A stretch of 15,244 nt of DNA from Armatimonadota bacterium (lineage in GTDB: Bacteria > Vulcanimicrobiota > JACPDS01), in the NCBI GenBank assembly GCA_016183885.1, contig JACPDS010000168.1, positions 1-15,244 on the forward strand, read 5' to 3'. The translations under genes and the position numbers were made by a program. This document shows, one piece after another, positions 1 to 7,597 of the stretch. Within the stretch, counting starts at the first letter, position 1. The number at the start of each line of letters is the position of its first letter. Below the pieces are notes generated by a model. The model saw only the letters and a program-made list of their open reading frames with translations. It had not been told where the DNA came from and searched no databases.

Positions 1-1401
1 AACATTTTAAAATACCGCTATCATAATTATAGTAATTTTTCTAGATTAGCAGTTGAATTTCAAAGTTCCCCTGATTATCAATTTTATTTTCCAAATTCCG
101 AAAAACTTATTATAAATTTATTTAATACTAAGATAAATAAACAAAAACTTAAAGGAAAATATCCGGGAGAAAAACTGCTAAAAAGTATAATTTTTAATAC
201 TTTAAAACCAAATAAAACTTCCTTAGAAATAAATTTAAATTACTTTATCCCTAAAGAAAACATTAAAATATTTACTTTAAAAAATCCAATGCGTCTGGTA
301 ATTGACTTTTATAAAAATTATCAAAAAGAATTTACTTATCAAATTACTCCTAATATTAAATGGATTAAAAAAGAAATTGCTCAAAACGGCAGCTGCCTTT
401 TATTTAACGAACTTTGGATTAATAAAAATTCTAAGGCTTATTTAAAAATAAGCCGGGCTTTTGATAAAAATAACACTCGAGAAAAAACTTCTTCTATGGC
501 AAAAAGAAAAAATGCTCTTGCCGCAATCAATGGAGGTTTCTTCTTAACAAAAGGAGGAGCGGCAGGCCTTGTAATTTTAGAGGGGAAAATTATTACCCCC
601 CCATCGGGGAAACGGCCTCCCCGAACGGCTTTAGGGATTACCTCTTCCGGCCTAATTATTATTGATAAAATTATTTTAAAAGATAATAAAATTTATGGGA
701 AAGATACTTCATGGGAAAATGTAAAAGAAGCAATTGGCGCCGGGCCGCGCTTGATAAAAAACGGAAAAATCTTTTTAACTATAAAAGAAGAAGCTTTCGG
801 GGAACAAGGAAACAATATCACTAAGCCCGCGGCGCGATCGGCTTTAGGAATTACAGAAAATCAAATTTTAATTTTAACGGTTTCAGGTTTTAGGAGCAAT
901 CATACTCAAGGGATAAAACTTCCCCTGTTAGCTGAATATTTAAAAAATAAAAACATAAAAGAAGCTATAAATTTAGACGGCGGAAATTCTACCACTTTAG
1001 TCATAAAAAATAAGATAGTAAGTTTTCCTCCGGCTGGCAAAAACAAAAAAGAAAGAAAGGTAGCTACCGCCATTTTAATTTTTGATGATAATGATCAAAT
1101 TCTCCTGCCTCAAGAAATAAAAATTTCTATTCTTAAAAATGTTCTTTCTTCTACTAATATCAAAGGAAAAAATACTTTAAATTTAGAAGCGGAAATTTTA
1201 GACTCCAAAGGGAATCCGGTAATTGATCAAACGCCGATTATATTATCCGCTAATTCAGGGGAAATCACGCCTGAAACCGCTTATACCAAAGAAGGTAAAA
1301 TTAACTTTACTTTAAAATCGTCAAGGTCGGCAGATTCAGCGCTTATAAAAATTCAAACCGGCACAATAGAAAAAACTTTAAAAATTAATTTTAAAAAATA
1401 A
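1..1401 (+). CDS. AMIN domain + phosphodiester glycosidase (NAGPA family) protein, 5'-partial
   Basis: The reading frame is open from base 1, so the ATG at 289 is internal and the true start lies left of the window. The first ~96 residues alternate short beta strands and end in a segment reading NPMRLVIDFYKN, as in AMIN domains, which usually localise periplasmic proteins to peptidoglycan or envelope. A NAGPA-type phosphodiester glycosidase domain follows: NGGFF (529-543), the RTALGIT and IGAGPRLIKNGK blocks, and the INLDGGNSTT motif (DGG at 976-984). This family hydrolyses sugar-phosphodiester or related envelope glycosidic bonds. The last ~95 residues resemble an Ig-like/invasin domain (NPVIDQTPIILSANSGEITP). 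The protein is therefore probably exported, but the signal peptide is outside the window. The radical SAM gene begins 8 bases downstream, so the two are likely co-transcribed. The exact substrate cannot be told. Confidence 0.88.
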   Translation, partial: NILKYRYHNYSNFSRLAVEFQSSPDYQFYFPNSEKLIINLFNTKINKQKLKGKYPGEKLLKSIIFNTLKPNKTSLEINLNYFIPKENIKIFTLKNPMRLVIDFYKNYQKEFTYQITPNIKWIKKEIAQNGSCLLFNELWINKNSKAYLKISRAFDKNNTREKTSSMAKRKNALAAINGGFFLTKGGAAGLVILEGKIITPPSGKRPPRTALGITSSGLIIIDKIILKDNKIYGKDTSWENVKEAIGAGPRLIKNGKIFLTIKEEAFGEQGNNITKPAARSALGITENQILILTVSGFRSNHTQGIKLPLLAEYLKNKNIKEAINLDGGNSTTLVIKNKIVSFPPAGKNKKERKVATAILIFDDNDQILLPQEIKISILKNVLSSTNIKGKNTLNLEAEILDSKGNPVIDQTPIILSANSGEITPETAYTKEGKINFTLKSSRSADSALIKIQTGTIEKTLKINFKK

Positions 1402-1409
1402 ATTTTGTT

Positions 1410-2729
1410 ATGCGCGATTTTACTTTAATAAATTTCCATCATTACCCGGATAAAAAATATATTCCTTTAGGCTGTTTATATTTAATTTCCACTTTAAAAA
1501 AAAATAATTTTAAAGTAAATTTTATCGATCTTCAATTTAGTCCTTATGAGCTTCCTTTAGAGGCAATTAATTTTTTAAAATTTCTTAAAACACCTTCCAG
1601 CAATATCATTGGCTTTAGCTGTATGTCGGATACTTTAGCTTTAGCTGTCTTATCTGCAAAAGCTTTAAAAGAAAATTATAAAAATATCACTATCATTTTT
1701 GGCGGAGCCGGACCAACCGGCACAGCTAAAGAACTGATTAAATATTTCTCTTTTATAGATATTGTAATTCGAGGAGAGGGAGAAAAAACTTTAATTGAAA
1801 CGCTTAAAGAGCTTAAAACTAAAAATAAATCTAATCTCCAAAATATACCGGGAATAAATTATAGAAAAAATAAAACAATTAATTTTAACCCGCCTCAAGA
1901 GCGAATAAAAAATTTAGATACTTTGCCATTCCCCTCTTATGAAGAAATTAATTTAAATAATTATGACCAAGCGGCTTTAATTAGTTCTCGGGGCTGTCCT
2001 TATAACTGCGCGTTTTGCGATTTAGCTTATAGCTGGAAAAATAAAGTCTATTATAGAAGTATCGAAAATCTCCTGAAAGAAATAAAACTGCTTGTAAATA
2101 CTTATAATTTTAAGGAAATTTCCATTAAAGACGACATTTTTACGCTTTCGAAAAAAAGAATCAAAGAATTTTGCGATAAAATTAAAGAGCAAAATCTTAA
2201 ATTCAATTGGAGCTGTTTTGGAAGAATAAATTTAATCGATAAAGATTTAATTTCTCTTATGGCAGAAAGCGGATGCAGGAGCATATTTTATGGAATTGAA
2301 TCGGGTTCAAATAAAATTTTAAAAAAAATAAAAAAGGGCTTTATTATAGAAGAAGCCCATAAAGCAATCTTAGAAAGTTTAAAATATTTAAAAGTAACCG
2401 CTACTTTTATCTGGGGTTTTCCTTTCGAAGAAATGGCTGATTTTTATCAAACTGTTTTATGGATGATTTATTTTTCTAAATTAGGCGTAGATGTTGGGGG
2501 AAGCAGGTTTATCCCTTACGCTTCATCTCCTTTATATCAAACTTATAAAAATAAATTAGAATTTAAAAAAGAATTTTTACTTGATTTTTTAAAAGATTAT
2601 AAAAAAGACGAAGAATTATTAAACTTAATAAAGAACTATCCCCATATTTTCCCTAACTTTTATAGAATAAAAGATAAAAACTACAAAAATAAAGAGGAAT
2701 TTATCAAACAAATTGAAAAAGTTATTTAA
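1410..2729 (+). CDS. B12-binding-type radical SAM protein
   Basis: This is a 439-residue cytosolic enzyme. Residues ~1-135 have the Rossmann pattern of cobalamin-binding domains (IPLGCLYLISTLKK, then IIGFSCMSD, TIIFGGAGPTGT and VIRGEGEKTLIE). I see no DxHxxG lower-ligand motif, as is common in B12 radical SAM enzymes. Residues 196-203 are CPYNCAFC, the CxxxCxxC [4Fe-4S] motif that cleaves S-adenosylmethionine. GIESGSNKILKKIKKG at ~296-311 is the typical later strand motif of the Elp3/MiaB-like core. Members methylate or rearrange unactivated carbons, and the substrate is not evident here. It follows the glycosidase gene by 8 bases with no Shine-Dalgarno, which suggests translational coupling. 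It converges on the propeller gene across a hairpin. Whether it belongs to the peptide-modification cluster is unknown; its orientation places it in the left-hand operon. Confidence 0.88.
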   Translation: MRDFTLINFHHYPDKKYIPLGCLYLISTLKKNNFKVNFIDLQFSPYELPLEAINFLKFLKTPSSNIIGFSCMSDTLALAVLSAKALKENYKNITIIFGGAGPTGTAKELIKYFSFIDIVIRGEGEKTLIETLKELKTKNKSNLQNIPGINYRKNKTINFNPPQERIKNLDTLPFPSYEEINLNNYDQAALISSRGCPYNCAFCDLAYSWKNKVYYRSIENLLKEIKLLVNTYNFKEISIKDDIFTLSKKRIKEFCDKIKEQNLKFNWSCFGRINLIDKDLISLMAESGCRSIFYGIESGSNKILKKIKKGFIIEEAHKAILESLKYLKVTATFIWGFPFEEMADFYQTVLWMIYFSKLGVDVGGSRFIPYASSPLYQTYKNKLEFKKEFLLDFLKDYKKDEELLNLIKNYPHIFPNFYRIKDKNYKNKEEFIKQIEKVI

Positions 2730-2738
2730 AGAAAAAGT

Positions 2739-2782
2739 AATAAATAGCCTCAAAAAGCATTTACCTTCTGCGGCTATTTATT
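2739..2782. terminator. Probable bidirectional terminator between convergent genes
   Basis: AATAAATAGCC (2739-2749) and GGCTATTTATT (2772-2782) form a perfect 11-bp stem with a 22-base loop, between the stop codons of two convergent genes (2729 and 2814). On the plus strand a T6 run follows at about 2790-2795. On the minus strand the sequence after the stem is also T-rich. The long loop and AT-rich stem make it weaker than a classic intrinsic terminator. Confidence 0.5.
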
Positions 2783-2813
2783 TCAATAATTTTTTAAGTT
2801 GGAGCAAAGCGGC

Positions 2814-3851
2814 TTATCTGGAATCTACTCCAATTGGTCCGCTTCCAACTGAAACAGTGTTAGATACTTCATCATTTACGGTAGTAATAATGGAAAGAGT
2901 ATTAGAATTACTATTACTTACATAAACTCTATAAGCATCCTGAGAAACTACTATCCCGCTGGGATTAGAACCTACAGATATAGTTTTAATCACAGTATCG
3001 CTATTTGTATCAATAATCGAAACAGTGTTTGAGCCGGAATTAGCCACATAAACATAACGACCGCCGGGAGTAAAAGCTAAAGAGGATGGATTGCTTCCTA
3101 CGGTAACTGTCCCTGTAACCGAGTCTGAAGAAGTATCAATAATGGAAACATAATTTGAGCCTGAATTAGCCACATAAACATAACGACCGCCGGGGCTAAC
3201 CGCTAAAGCTGAAGGAGCATTGAAACTTCCTGCAATAGTTTTAATCAGGCTATCATTAGATACCTTGATAATCGAAACAGTATTTGAGCCGGAATTAGCC
3301 ACATAAACATAATTACTTTCCGGAGTGCAGGCTACTCCCATTGGGCTAGTCCCAACTGGAATTGTAGCCACTACAGAATCTGTACTGGTGGAAATATGAG
3401 AAACTGTGTTAGAATTAGAGTTAGCGACAAAAACATGGTAGGCATCAGGGGTAATATCTATGCCGGTAGGTCCCTGCCCTACAGGAATTGTTCCATATAC
3501 AGAGTTGCTGCTGGTTTTTAAAATGGTTACTTGGTTTGAATCTCGGGCGGCTAAATAAATATAGTTCCCGCCGGGAGTCAAAACTAAACCTCTCGGGCTG
3601 GAACCCACGCCGCTAATTGTAGCGCTTAAAGAAGCTGAATAAGGATCTACCACAGAAACAGAGCCTGAACTGGAATTAGCCGCATAAACATAACCATAAC
3701 TGCTAGAACCTCCTCCAAAACCATCCCCAGGACCGCCGGGTACGGTTCCAATCGTTCCGGTTCCGGGCGTTCCGCAGGCGGCAATAAAAATCATTAATAG
3801 AGCTAAAACTAGTAACCCTGCCGCGTTTAAATTAAATGAAATTTTTCTCAT
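2814..3851 (-). CDS. Lipoprotein with seven-bladed YVTN beta-propeller
   Basis: The N-terminus is a bacterial lipoprotein signal: basic MRK, a hydrophobic run to residue 23, and lipobox I-A-A-Cys26. The mature protein should be lipid-anchored outside the cytoplasmic membrane. A Gly/Pro/Ser linker (about 27-50) leads into seven repeats of ~42 residues, each with a (Y/R)VYVANSxSNTVSII strand pair, an SVG(S/T)xPxG turn and a TPGG(R/N)Y ending. That number fits one closed seven-bladed YVTN propeller. Such propellers are binding scaffolds and no catalytic residues are recognisable. The start has a good Shine-Dalgarno (AGGAGG, minus strand, 3854-3859). The gene is divergent from the radical SAM operon, and both directions carry the same promoter-like arrangement. 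I infer a surface partner of the repeat peptide. Other roles, such as adhesion, are possible. Confidence 0.87.
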   Translation of the reverse strand: MRKISFNLNAAGLLVLALLMIFIAACGTPGTGTIGTVPGGPGDGFGGGSSSYGYVYAANSSSGSVSVVDPYSASLSATISGVGSSPRGLVLTPGGNYIYLAARDSNQVTILKTSSNSVYGTIPVGQGPTGIDITPDAYHVFVANSNSNTVSHISTSTDSVVATIPVGTSPMGVACTPESNYVYVANSGSNTVSIIKVSNDSLIKTIAGSFNAPSALAVSPGGRYVYVANSGSNYVSIIDTSSDSVTGTVTVGSNPSSLAFTPGGRYVYVANSGSNTVSIIDTNSDTVIKTISVGSNPSGIVVSQDAYRVYVSNSNSNTLSIITTVNDEVSNTVSVGSGPIGVDSR

Positions 3852-3880
3852 AAAACCTCCTATATATTTTTCACAATACT

Positions 3881-3911
3881 AATATCACACGAATTTAAGC
3901 TATAGTAAATA
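3881..3911 (-). promoter_or_regulatory. Promoter-like element of the propeller gene (TATTTAC...TGATATT)
   Basis: Read on the minus strand, TATTTAC (3911-3905) is followed after a regular gap by TCGTGTGATATT (3892-3881). TTTACT and GATATT are 17 bases apart, as expected for -35/-10 boxes, and the TG three bases ahead of GATATT gives an extended -10. It lies ~30 bases before the ATG. The same arrangement occurs at 3965-3995 and 7502-7531. Confidence 0.5.
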
Positions 3912-3925
3912 ATTAATTGTTAAAA

Positions 3926-3938
3926 TTATGTTAAATTT
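3926..3938 (-). promoter_or_regulatory. 13-base element shared with the region upstream of the repeat-protein gene
   Basis: The minus strand reads AAATTTAACATAA, identical to plus-strand 7487-7499. Here it lies between the divergent propeller and maturase promoters. At the second site it lies 2 bases upstream of TATTTAC. It may be a regulator site; AT-rich chance identity is possible. Confidence 0.3.
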
Positions 3939-3964
3939 ATAAATTAAAAATTTATTTTAAGAGT

Positions 3965-3995
3965 TATTTACTAAATAAATTTTTTTCGTGATAAA
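3965..3995 (+). promoter_or_regulatory. Promoter-like element of the radical SAM operon (TATTTAC...TCGTGATAAA)
   Basis: TATTTAC (3965-3971) and TCGTGATA (3986-3993) match the arrangement upstream of the propeller and repeat-protein genes. As -35/-10 boxes this is TTTACT, 17 bases, GATAAA. It ends ~32 bases ahead of the first maturase ATG. There is no strong Shine-Dalgarno between it and the ATG (only AAAGAAA, 4014-4020). Confidence 0.5.
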
Positions 3996-4027
3996 TACCT
4001 TAAGAAATTAAATAAAGAAAAAAATTT

Positions 4028-5284
4028 ATGCTTCCTAAGATTCAAGAAAAAAAAATAAAAGAAATTTTTAAAGAAGAATTAAATTTAAATCAAGAAGAAA
4101 GCGCAAATTTAAATAAACTCCTTAAAAAATCTTCTTTTTATCAAAATTTAAATTTAAAAAATTTAAACTATATTGAAGAATTTAAAAATCTTTCTCAAAT
4201 AGATTTGGGAATAACAGAAAGCTGTAATCTAAAGTGCCGCTACTGCAGCGCAAATGCTAAGCAGTCAGAGCATTCCAAATCTAGAATGTCCATTGAAACT
4301 TTTAAAAACATTATAAATTTATTTTTCTGCAATTCAGCTAAAGACGAACTTTTAATTGTTTTTAGAGGCGGAGAACCTTTACTTTGTCCAATTTCTTGGT
4401 ATGAAGAAGCCATTACTTACGCAAAAAACAAGGCTAAAGAATCAGATAAATCTATTAAATTTTCTTATTCCACCAATGCCACTTTAATTGACGAAAGTTG
4501 GATTGAATTTTTTGAAAAATATAATTTAAGCGTCTGTTTTAGTATAGATGGTTATCCTGAGATACATAATAAAATTCGGGGGCAAGGCGAAAAAACTATT
4601 AAAGCCATTAAAATGCTTAAGGCTTCTAAAATAAAAGATAAAGTCGGGAGCATCACTGTGGTTAGCAAAGTAAATTATGATAAAATGATTGAAATATTGG
4701 AATTTTTATTAGATTTAGGAATTACTGCCAATAAATTTAATGCTTGTTATCCGCTTGGACGCACTACCACTACAGAATGGTTAACTCCTGAACATTATTT
4801 AAAAGCTAAAATTGATCTCTTTTTTGGCATGTTAAAATTAAATTGCGGAATAATCGACCCAAATTTAATCAATCAGGTCAAATGGTTTTTCCAAGGCAGG
4901 CAGTATAATCACTACTCCTGTGAAAATATGTATTGTATTGCCGGCAGAGCATTTATCTTTATCGATTCTGAAGGAAATATTACCGCCTGCGACAGAGCTT
5001 ATCAAGATTTGCCTAAACTAGGCAATGTTAATCAAAAAATAAATTTAAAGAAATTTAAAAAAGAAGTAGAAAAATTTCACTTAAAAAATTTAAGTTATGA
5101 AGAATGCGCAACTTGCAAAGCTTCTAAAACTTGCACTTATGGGTGTACGGCTTATACTTATACGGCAAACAAAAATGACAGGGACTTATTTGATTGCAAA
5201 TATAATCTTGGCATATATGATTTCTTGCGTCAATATCAAAATGAAGCAAAATTACTTTTAGAAAAACTTGGAAAAGTTTCTTAA
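4028..5284 (+). CDS. Radical SAM/SPASM peptide maturase (first of pair)
   Basis: This is a 418-residue enzyme. A helical N-terminal extension (~1-55) precedes the radical SAM core with CNLKCRYC (~66-73), the SAM-binding FRGGEPLL (~112-119) and YSTNATLI (~146-153). The C-terminal third is a SPASM domain: Cys near 297 and 302, IDSEGNITAC (~320), then CATCKASKTCTYGC (~359-372, the C-x2-C-x5-C-x3-C signature) and a final Cys near 389 (LFDC). The full set of auxiliary Fe-S ligands therefore seems present. SPASM proteins such as anSME, AlbA, PqqE and the SCIFF/ranthipeptide maturases modify proteins or peptides, often forming thioether or C-C bonds. It heads an operon with a second SPASM gene 18 bases downstream, and the Cys/His repeat protein at 7598 is the obvious candidate substrate. 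Radical SAM/SPASM assignment is firm; the reaction is inferred. Confidence 0.92.
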   Translation: MLPKIQEKKIKEIFKEELNLNQEESANLNKLLKKSSFYQNLNLKNLNYIEEFKNLSQIDLGITESCNLKCRYCSANAKQSEHSKSRMSIETFKNIINLFFCNSAKDELLIVFRGGEPLLCPISWYEEAITYAKNKAKESDKSIKFSYSTNATLIDESWIEFFEKYNLSVCFSIDGYPEIHNKIRGQGEKTIKAIKMLKASKIKDKVGSITVVSKVNYDKMIEILEFLLDLGITANKFNACYPLGRTTTTEWLTPEHYLKAKIDLFFGMLKLNCGIIDPNLINQVKWFFQGRQYNHYSCENMYCIAGRAFIFIDSEGNITACDRAYQDLPKLGNVNQKINLKKFKKEVEKFHLKNLSYEECATCKASKTCTYGCTAYTYTANKNDRDLFDCKYNLGIYDFLRQYQNEAKLLLEKLGKVS

Positions 5285-5302
5285 TTAAAAGGCGAGCTAA
5301 AA

Positions 5303-6514
5303 ATGAAAAATAAATATCCGCTTAAAATAAATCAAGAAAAAGTAATCGATAAATTTTTTAATTCTTTAAAAGAAGAAAAAGATTTACTAAAAAATGCCGG
5401 TAAAAATCTTAAAAATAAAATTGAAGAAAAAATAGCTCTTAAACAAGAAACAAAATCTACTCCTATTAAACAAAATCAAGACTTAAATTCTTTTGAATCC
5501 CAAAAAAAACCGGTTTTTATGTTAGAAATTCAAAAAAGCTGTCCTAATAAATGCGAATATTGTTATAATATTTGGAAAGGCGATGATAGTATTCCCAAAG
5601 ATGAAGCAAAATTTGAAAATATTGAAAAAATTATTCAAAAATTAAAAGAAGAAGCAAATCCTAAGAAAATAATTCTTACCGGCGGAGAACCGCTATTACG
5701 AAAAGATTTTCCTAAAATTCTTGCTTTACTTGATAAATTAGAAATAGAATCAACCTTAATCACTAATTCAGTTTTATTAACTAAAGAGTTAATTAAAGAA
5801 TGTTTGGCTAAAAGAGTTGCTAATTTCCAAATTCCTCTTTTAAGTCAGTTCGCAGAAATTCATAATGAGCTTCAAGGAGCTGAAAGCTGGCATTATTGCG
5901 TAGATGCGATTATCAATATTAAAGATTTAGGAGGAAAAGTTACTTCTGTTTTTATAGCTACTCAGAAAAATATTGGAACAATTCAAGAGACTTTAGATTT
6001 TGCTATTTCTTTAGGAATAGATAGTTTTACTTTTAATCGTTTTAATATCGGAGGAGAAGGCATAAAAAATATGCAAGCGCTTATTCCAAATTTAACTTTT
6101 TTAAAAATGGCTTTAAGTATTCTAGATAAAACCGCTCATCAATTTAATCTGCCTGTATATTCCACTATTCCTATCCAGCCCTGCTTAATTGATATGACTT
6201 CTTTTAATCGTATAAATCCGGTATTTTGCGGCGCCGGAACGAAAGACTCAGCCTATGTTATTGATGGAGAAGGCAATCTCCGCCCCTGCATACATACTAA
6301 AACAATTTTAGGTAATATTCTTAAACAACCATTAGAAAAAATATTGCAAAATCCCAAAAAAAATGAATTCAAATCTGCTTATCCTAAAAGCTGCGCGCCT
6401 TGTCCATATGTTAAAAAATGTATGGGAGGATGTAAAGCCGCCGCAGAAGTTTCTTATGGAAGCATTTACAAAGAAGAGCCTTTTCTAAAAAATAATCGAA
6501 AGGAATTATTATAA
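5303..6514 (+). CDS. Radical SAM/SPASM peptide maturase (second of pair)
   Basis: This is a 403-residue enzyme. The first ~68 residues are Lys/Glu/Asn-rich and predicted helical, with no recognised domain. The core carries CPNKCEYC (80-87) and ILTGGEPLLRKDF (SAM binding, 124-136). The C-terminal SPASM-like part has Cys309 (FCGAG), Cys329 (GNLRPC) and CAPCPYVKKCMGGC (364-377). Unlike its neighbour I see no further Cys after 377, so the last usual SPASM ligand is absent; one auxiliary cluster may have an open coordination site or another ligand. The start has GGCGAG upstream (5290-5295). It shares little obvious sequence with the first maturase beyond the motifs, so the pair probably has distinct roles rather than being a recent duplication. 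Confidence 0.9.
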   Translation: MKNKYPLKINQEKVIDKFFNSLKEEKDLLKNAGKNLKNKIEEKIALKQETKSTPIKQNQDLNSFESQKKPVFMLEIQKSCPNKCEYCYNIWKGDDSIPKDEAKFENIEKIIQKLKEEANPKKIILTGGEPLLRKDFPKILALLDKLEIESTLITNSVLLTKELIKECLAKRVANFQIPLLSQFAEIHNELQGAESWHYCVDAIINIKDLGGKVTSVFIATQKNIGTIQETLDFAISLGIDSFTFNRFNIGGEGIKNMQALIPNLTFLKMALSILDKTAHQFNLPVYSTIPIQPCLIDMTSFNRINPVFCGAGTKDSAYVIDGEGNLRPCIHTKTILGNILKQPLEKILQNPKKNEFKSAYPKSCAPCPYVKKCMGGCKAAAEVSYGSIYKEEPFLKNNRKELL

Positions 6515-6555
6515 TGGGAAATATGGCTGAATTTGATAGCCGCTCTGAGTTATAA
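6514..6555 (+). CDS. Possible 13-codon ORF coupled to the second maturase
   Basis: The ATG overlaps the maturase stop (TAATG, 6512-6516) and sits 8 bases after a good Shine-Dalgarno (AAAGGAA, 6499-6505). It reads MGNMAEFDSRSEL and stops at 6553-6555, where a second TAATG gives a start-stop pair (ATG-TAA, 6555-6560) just ahead of the next gene at 6567. The Shine-Dalgarno is better than that of the following gene, so this may be a leader or coupling ORF, or a very short peptide. It may equally be chance; no homology can be claimed. Confidence 0.3.
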   Translation: MGNMAEFDSRSEL

Positions 6556-6566
6556 TGTAAATAAAT

Positions 6567-7451
6567 ATGAGCGAGAAAATTTTAAAGCGAACTTTAAATT
6601 ATTTAAAAGAATTTTATAAAGAAAAATTAAACTCTATAAAAATTATTGATATATTTATAGAAAATCCTTTTACTATTATAAAACTTAACACAAACTTACA
6701 AGGCATAGCCATGAATTATCAAAATTCATCTGTTTTTAACGAAGGAATACCGGCTATTCTATCTTCTGACCCTTTATTAATTAATTATTTTACTGCGAAA
6801 AAAGAATTTAATTTAAATGATTATTCTTTGCTGACAGCGCTCTTAAGCGCTCTGTCTCAAGAATTCTTAAATTCTAAGTTTTTAAAAAAATTTAATTTAA
6901 ATTTAAAAAGAGGCGCTTATCCGCTTTCTTCTTTTGCGAAATCCGGCGACAGTATTACTATTATCGGTTTTGGAGGATTTTTAAACTCAGCTATTATGGA
7001 TAAAAATATAAAAAATATTTATGTGGCGGATTTATATTGTAAAGATCCATCTTTTAAACAACATTTTAAAAAAGAACTTGAAAAATACAATCAATATTTA
7101 AAAAATAAATCTCTTTTTTTACACGACGGCTCTGACAATGAAGAAATTATAAAGAAATCTGAAATAGTCTGTATAACAGGTTCAACCTTATGCAATGGAA
7201 CAATCGATAAACTTTTAAAATATTCCAGAAATTGCAGAGAAATCATTATTCAAGGCCATAGCGCCACTATTTTACCGCTTGCATTTTTTGAAGAAGGAGT
7301 AACTTTTGTTGTGCAAACTCTCATAGATATCGATATTTTATCTTTAGCCAAACGTTTTCAAAAACAAAGAATCTCAGGAGAACAATCTCTTAATTTTGGA
7401 GATTTTTTAGACATTATTCTCCCTTCTACCTCAGGTATTTATAAAGATTAA
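6567..7451 (+). CDS. DUF4213/DUF364 Rossmann-like (putative metal-chelation) protein
   Basis: This is a 294-residue cytosolic protein. Residues ~1-115 match the DUF4213 (enolase-N-like) half. Residues ~128-270 match DUF364: a Rossmann-type IGFGGFLNSAIM, then EIVCITGSTLCNGTIDKLL, EIIIQGHSATILPLAFFEEGV and TLIDIDILSLAKRF. DUF364 is annotated as a putative heavy-metal chelation domain, but its biochemistry is poorly known. Two Cys lie in conserved-looking positions (IVC and TLC). It is 52 bases after the second maturase with only a weak Shine-Dalgarno, perhaps translated by coupling through the short ORF between them. Its place between SPASM enzymes and a Cys/His repeat protein suggests a role in metal handling or chemistry on the product, which is inference. 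Confidence 0.78.
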   Translation: MSEKILKRTLNYLKEFYKEKLNSIKIIDIFIENPFTIIKLNTNLQGIAMNYQNSSVFNEGIPAILSSDPLLINYFTAKKEFNLNDYSLLTALLSALSQEFLNSKFLKKFNLNLKRGAYPLSSFAKSGDSITIIGFGGFLNSAIMDKNIKNIYVADLYCKDPSFKQHFKKELEKYNQYLKNKSLFLHDGSDNEEIIKKSEIVCITGSTLCNGTIDKLLKYSRNCREIIIQGHSATILPLAFFEEGVTFVVQTLIDIDILSLAKRFQKQRISGEQSLNFGDFLDIILPSTSGIYKD

Positions 7452-7486
7452 TTATTCTAACCATAGAATATAAAATAAATTAATAA

Positions 7487-7499
7487 AAATTTAACATAA
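7487..7499 (+). promoter_or_regulatory. 13-base element shared with the divergent propeller/maturase promoter region
   Basis: AAATTTAACATAA is identical to the minus strand at 3926-3938. It lies 2 bases before TATTTAC of the repeat-protein promoter, in the place of an UP element or activator site. Coincidence is possible because it is nearly all A and T. Confidence 0.3.
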
Positions 7500-7501
7500 A
7501 G

Positions 7502-7531
7502 TATTTACAAATAAAAAATCGTCGTGATATT
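7502..7531 (+). promoter_or_regulatory. Promoter-like element of the repeat-protein gene (TATTTAC...TCGTGATATT)
   Basis: TATTTAC (7502-7508) and TCGTGATA (7522-7529) repeat the arrangement at the two other cluster promoters. As boxes it is TTTACA, 16 bases, GATATT. It lies between the DUF364 stop (7451) and the ATG at 7598, leaving a leader of roughly 60 bases. The repeat protein may therefore be transcribed on its own, at a level different from its enzymes, as is usual for modified-peptide precursors. Confidence 0.5.
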
Positions 7532-7582
7532 GTTATTAGTAAGTCAAATAAAATCTCGCTTTAAATCAAATAAAAAAGATTA

Positions 7583-7590
7583 AGAGGTGA
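7583..7590 (+). promoter_or_regulatory. Strong ribosome binding site of the repeat-protein gene
   Basis: AGAGGTGA is 7 bases before ATG 7598 and is the best Shine-Dalgarno in the AT-rich part of the window. It fixes the start and implies high translation. Confidence 0.75.
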
Positions 7591-7597
7591 ATAATAA

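Noticed and set aside
2713..2925. Small plus-strand ORF starting TTG
   Set aside because: It overlaps the 3' end of the propeller gene and the hairpin region, with no ribosome site or recognisable product.
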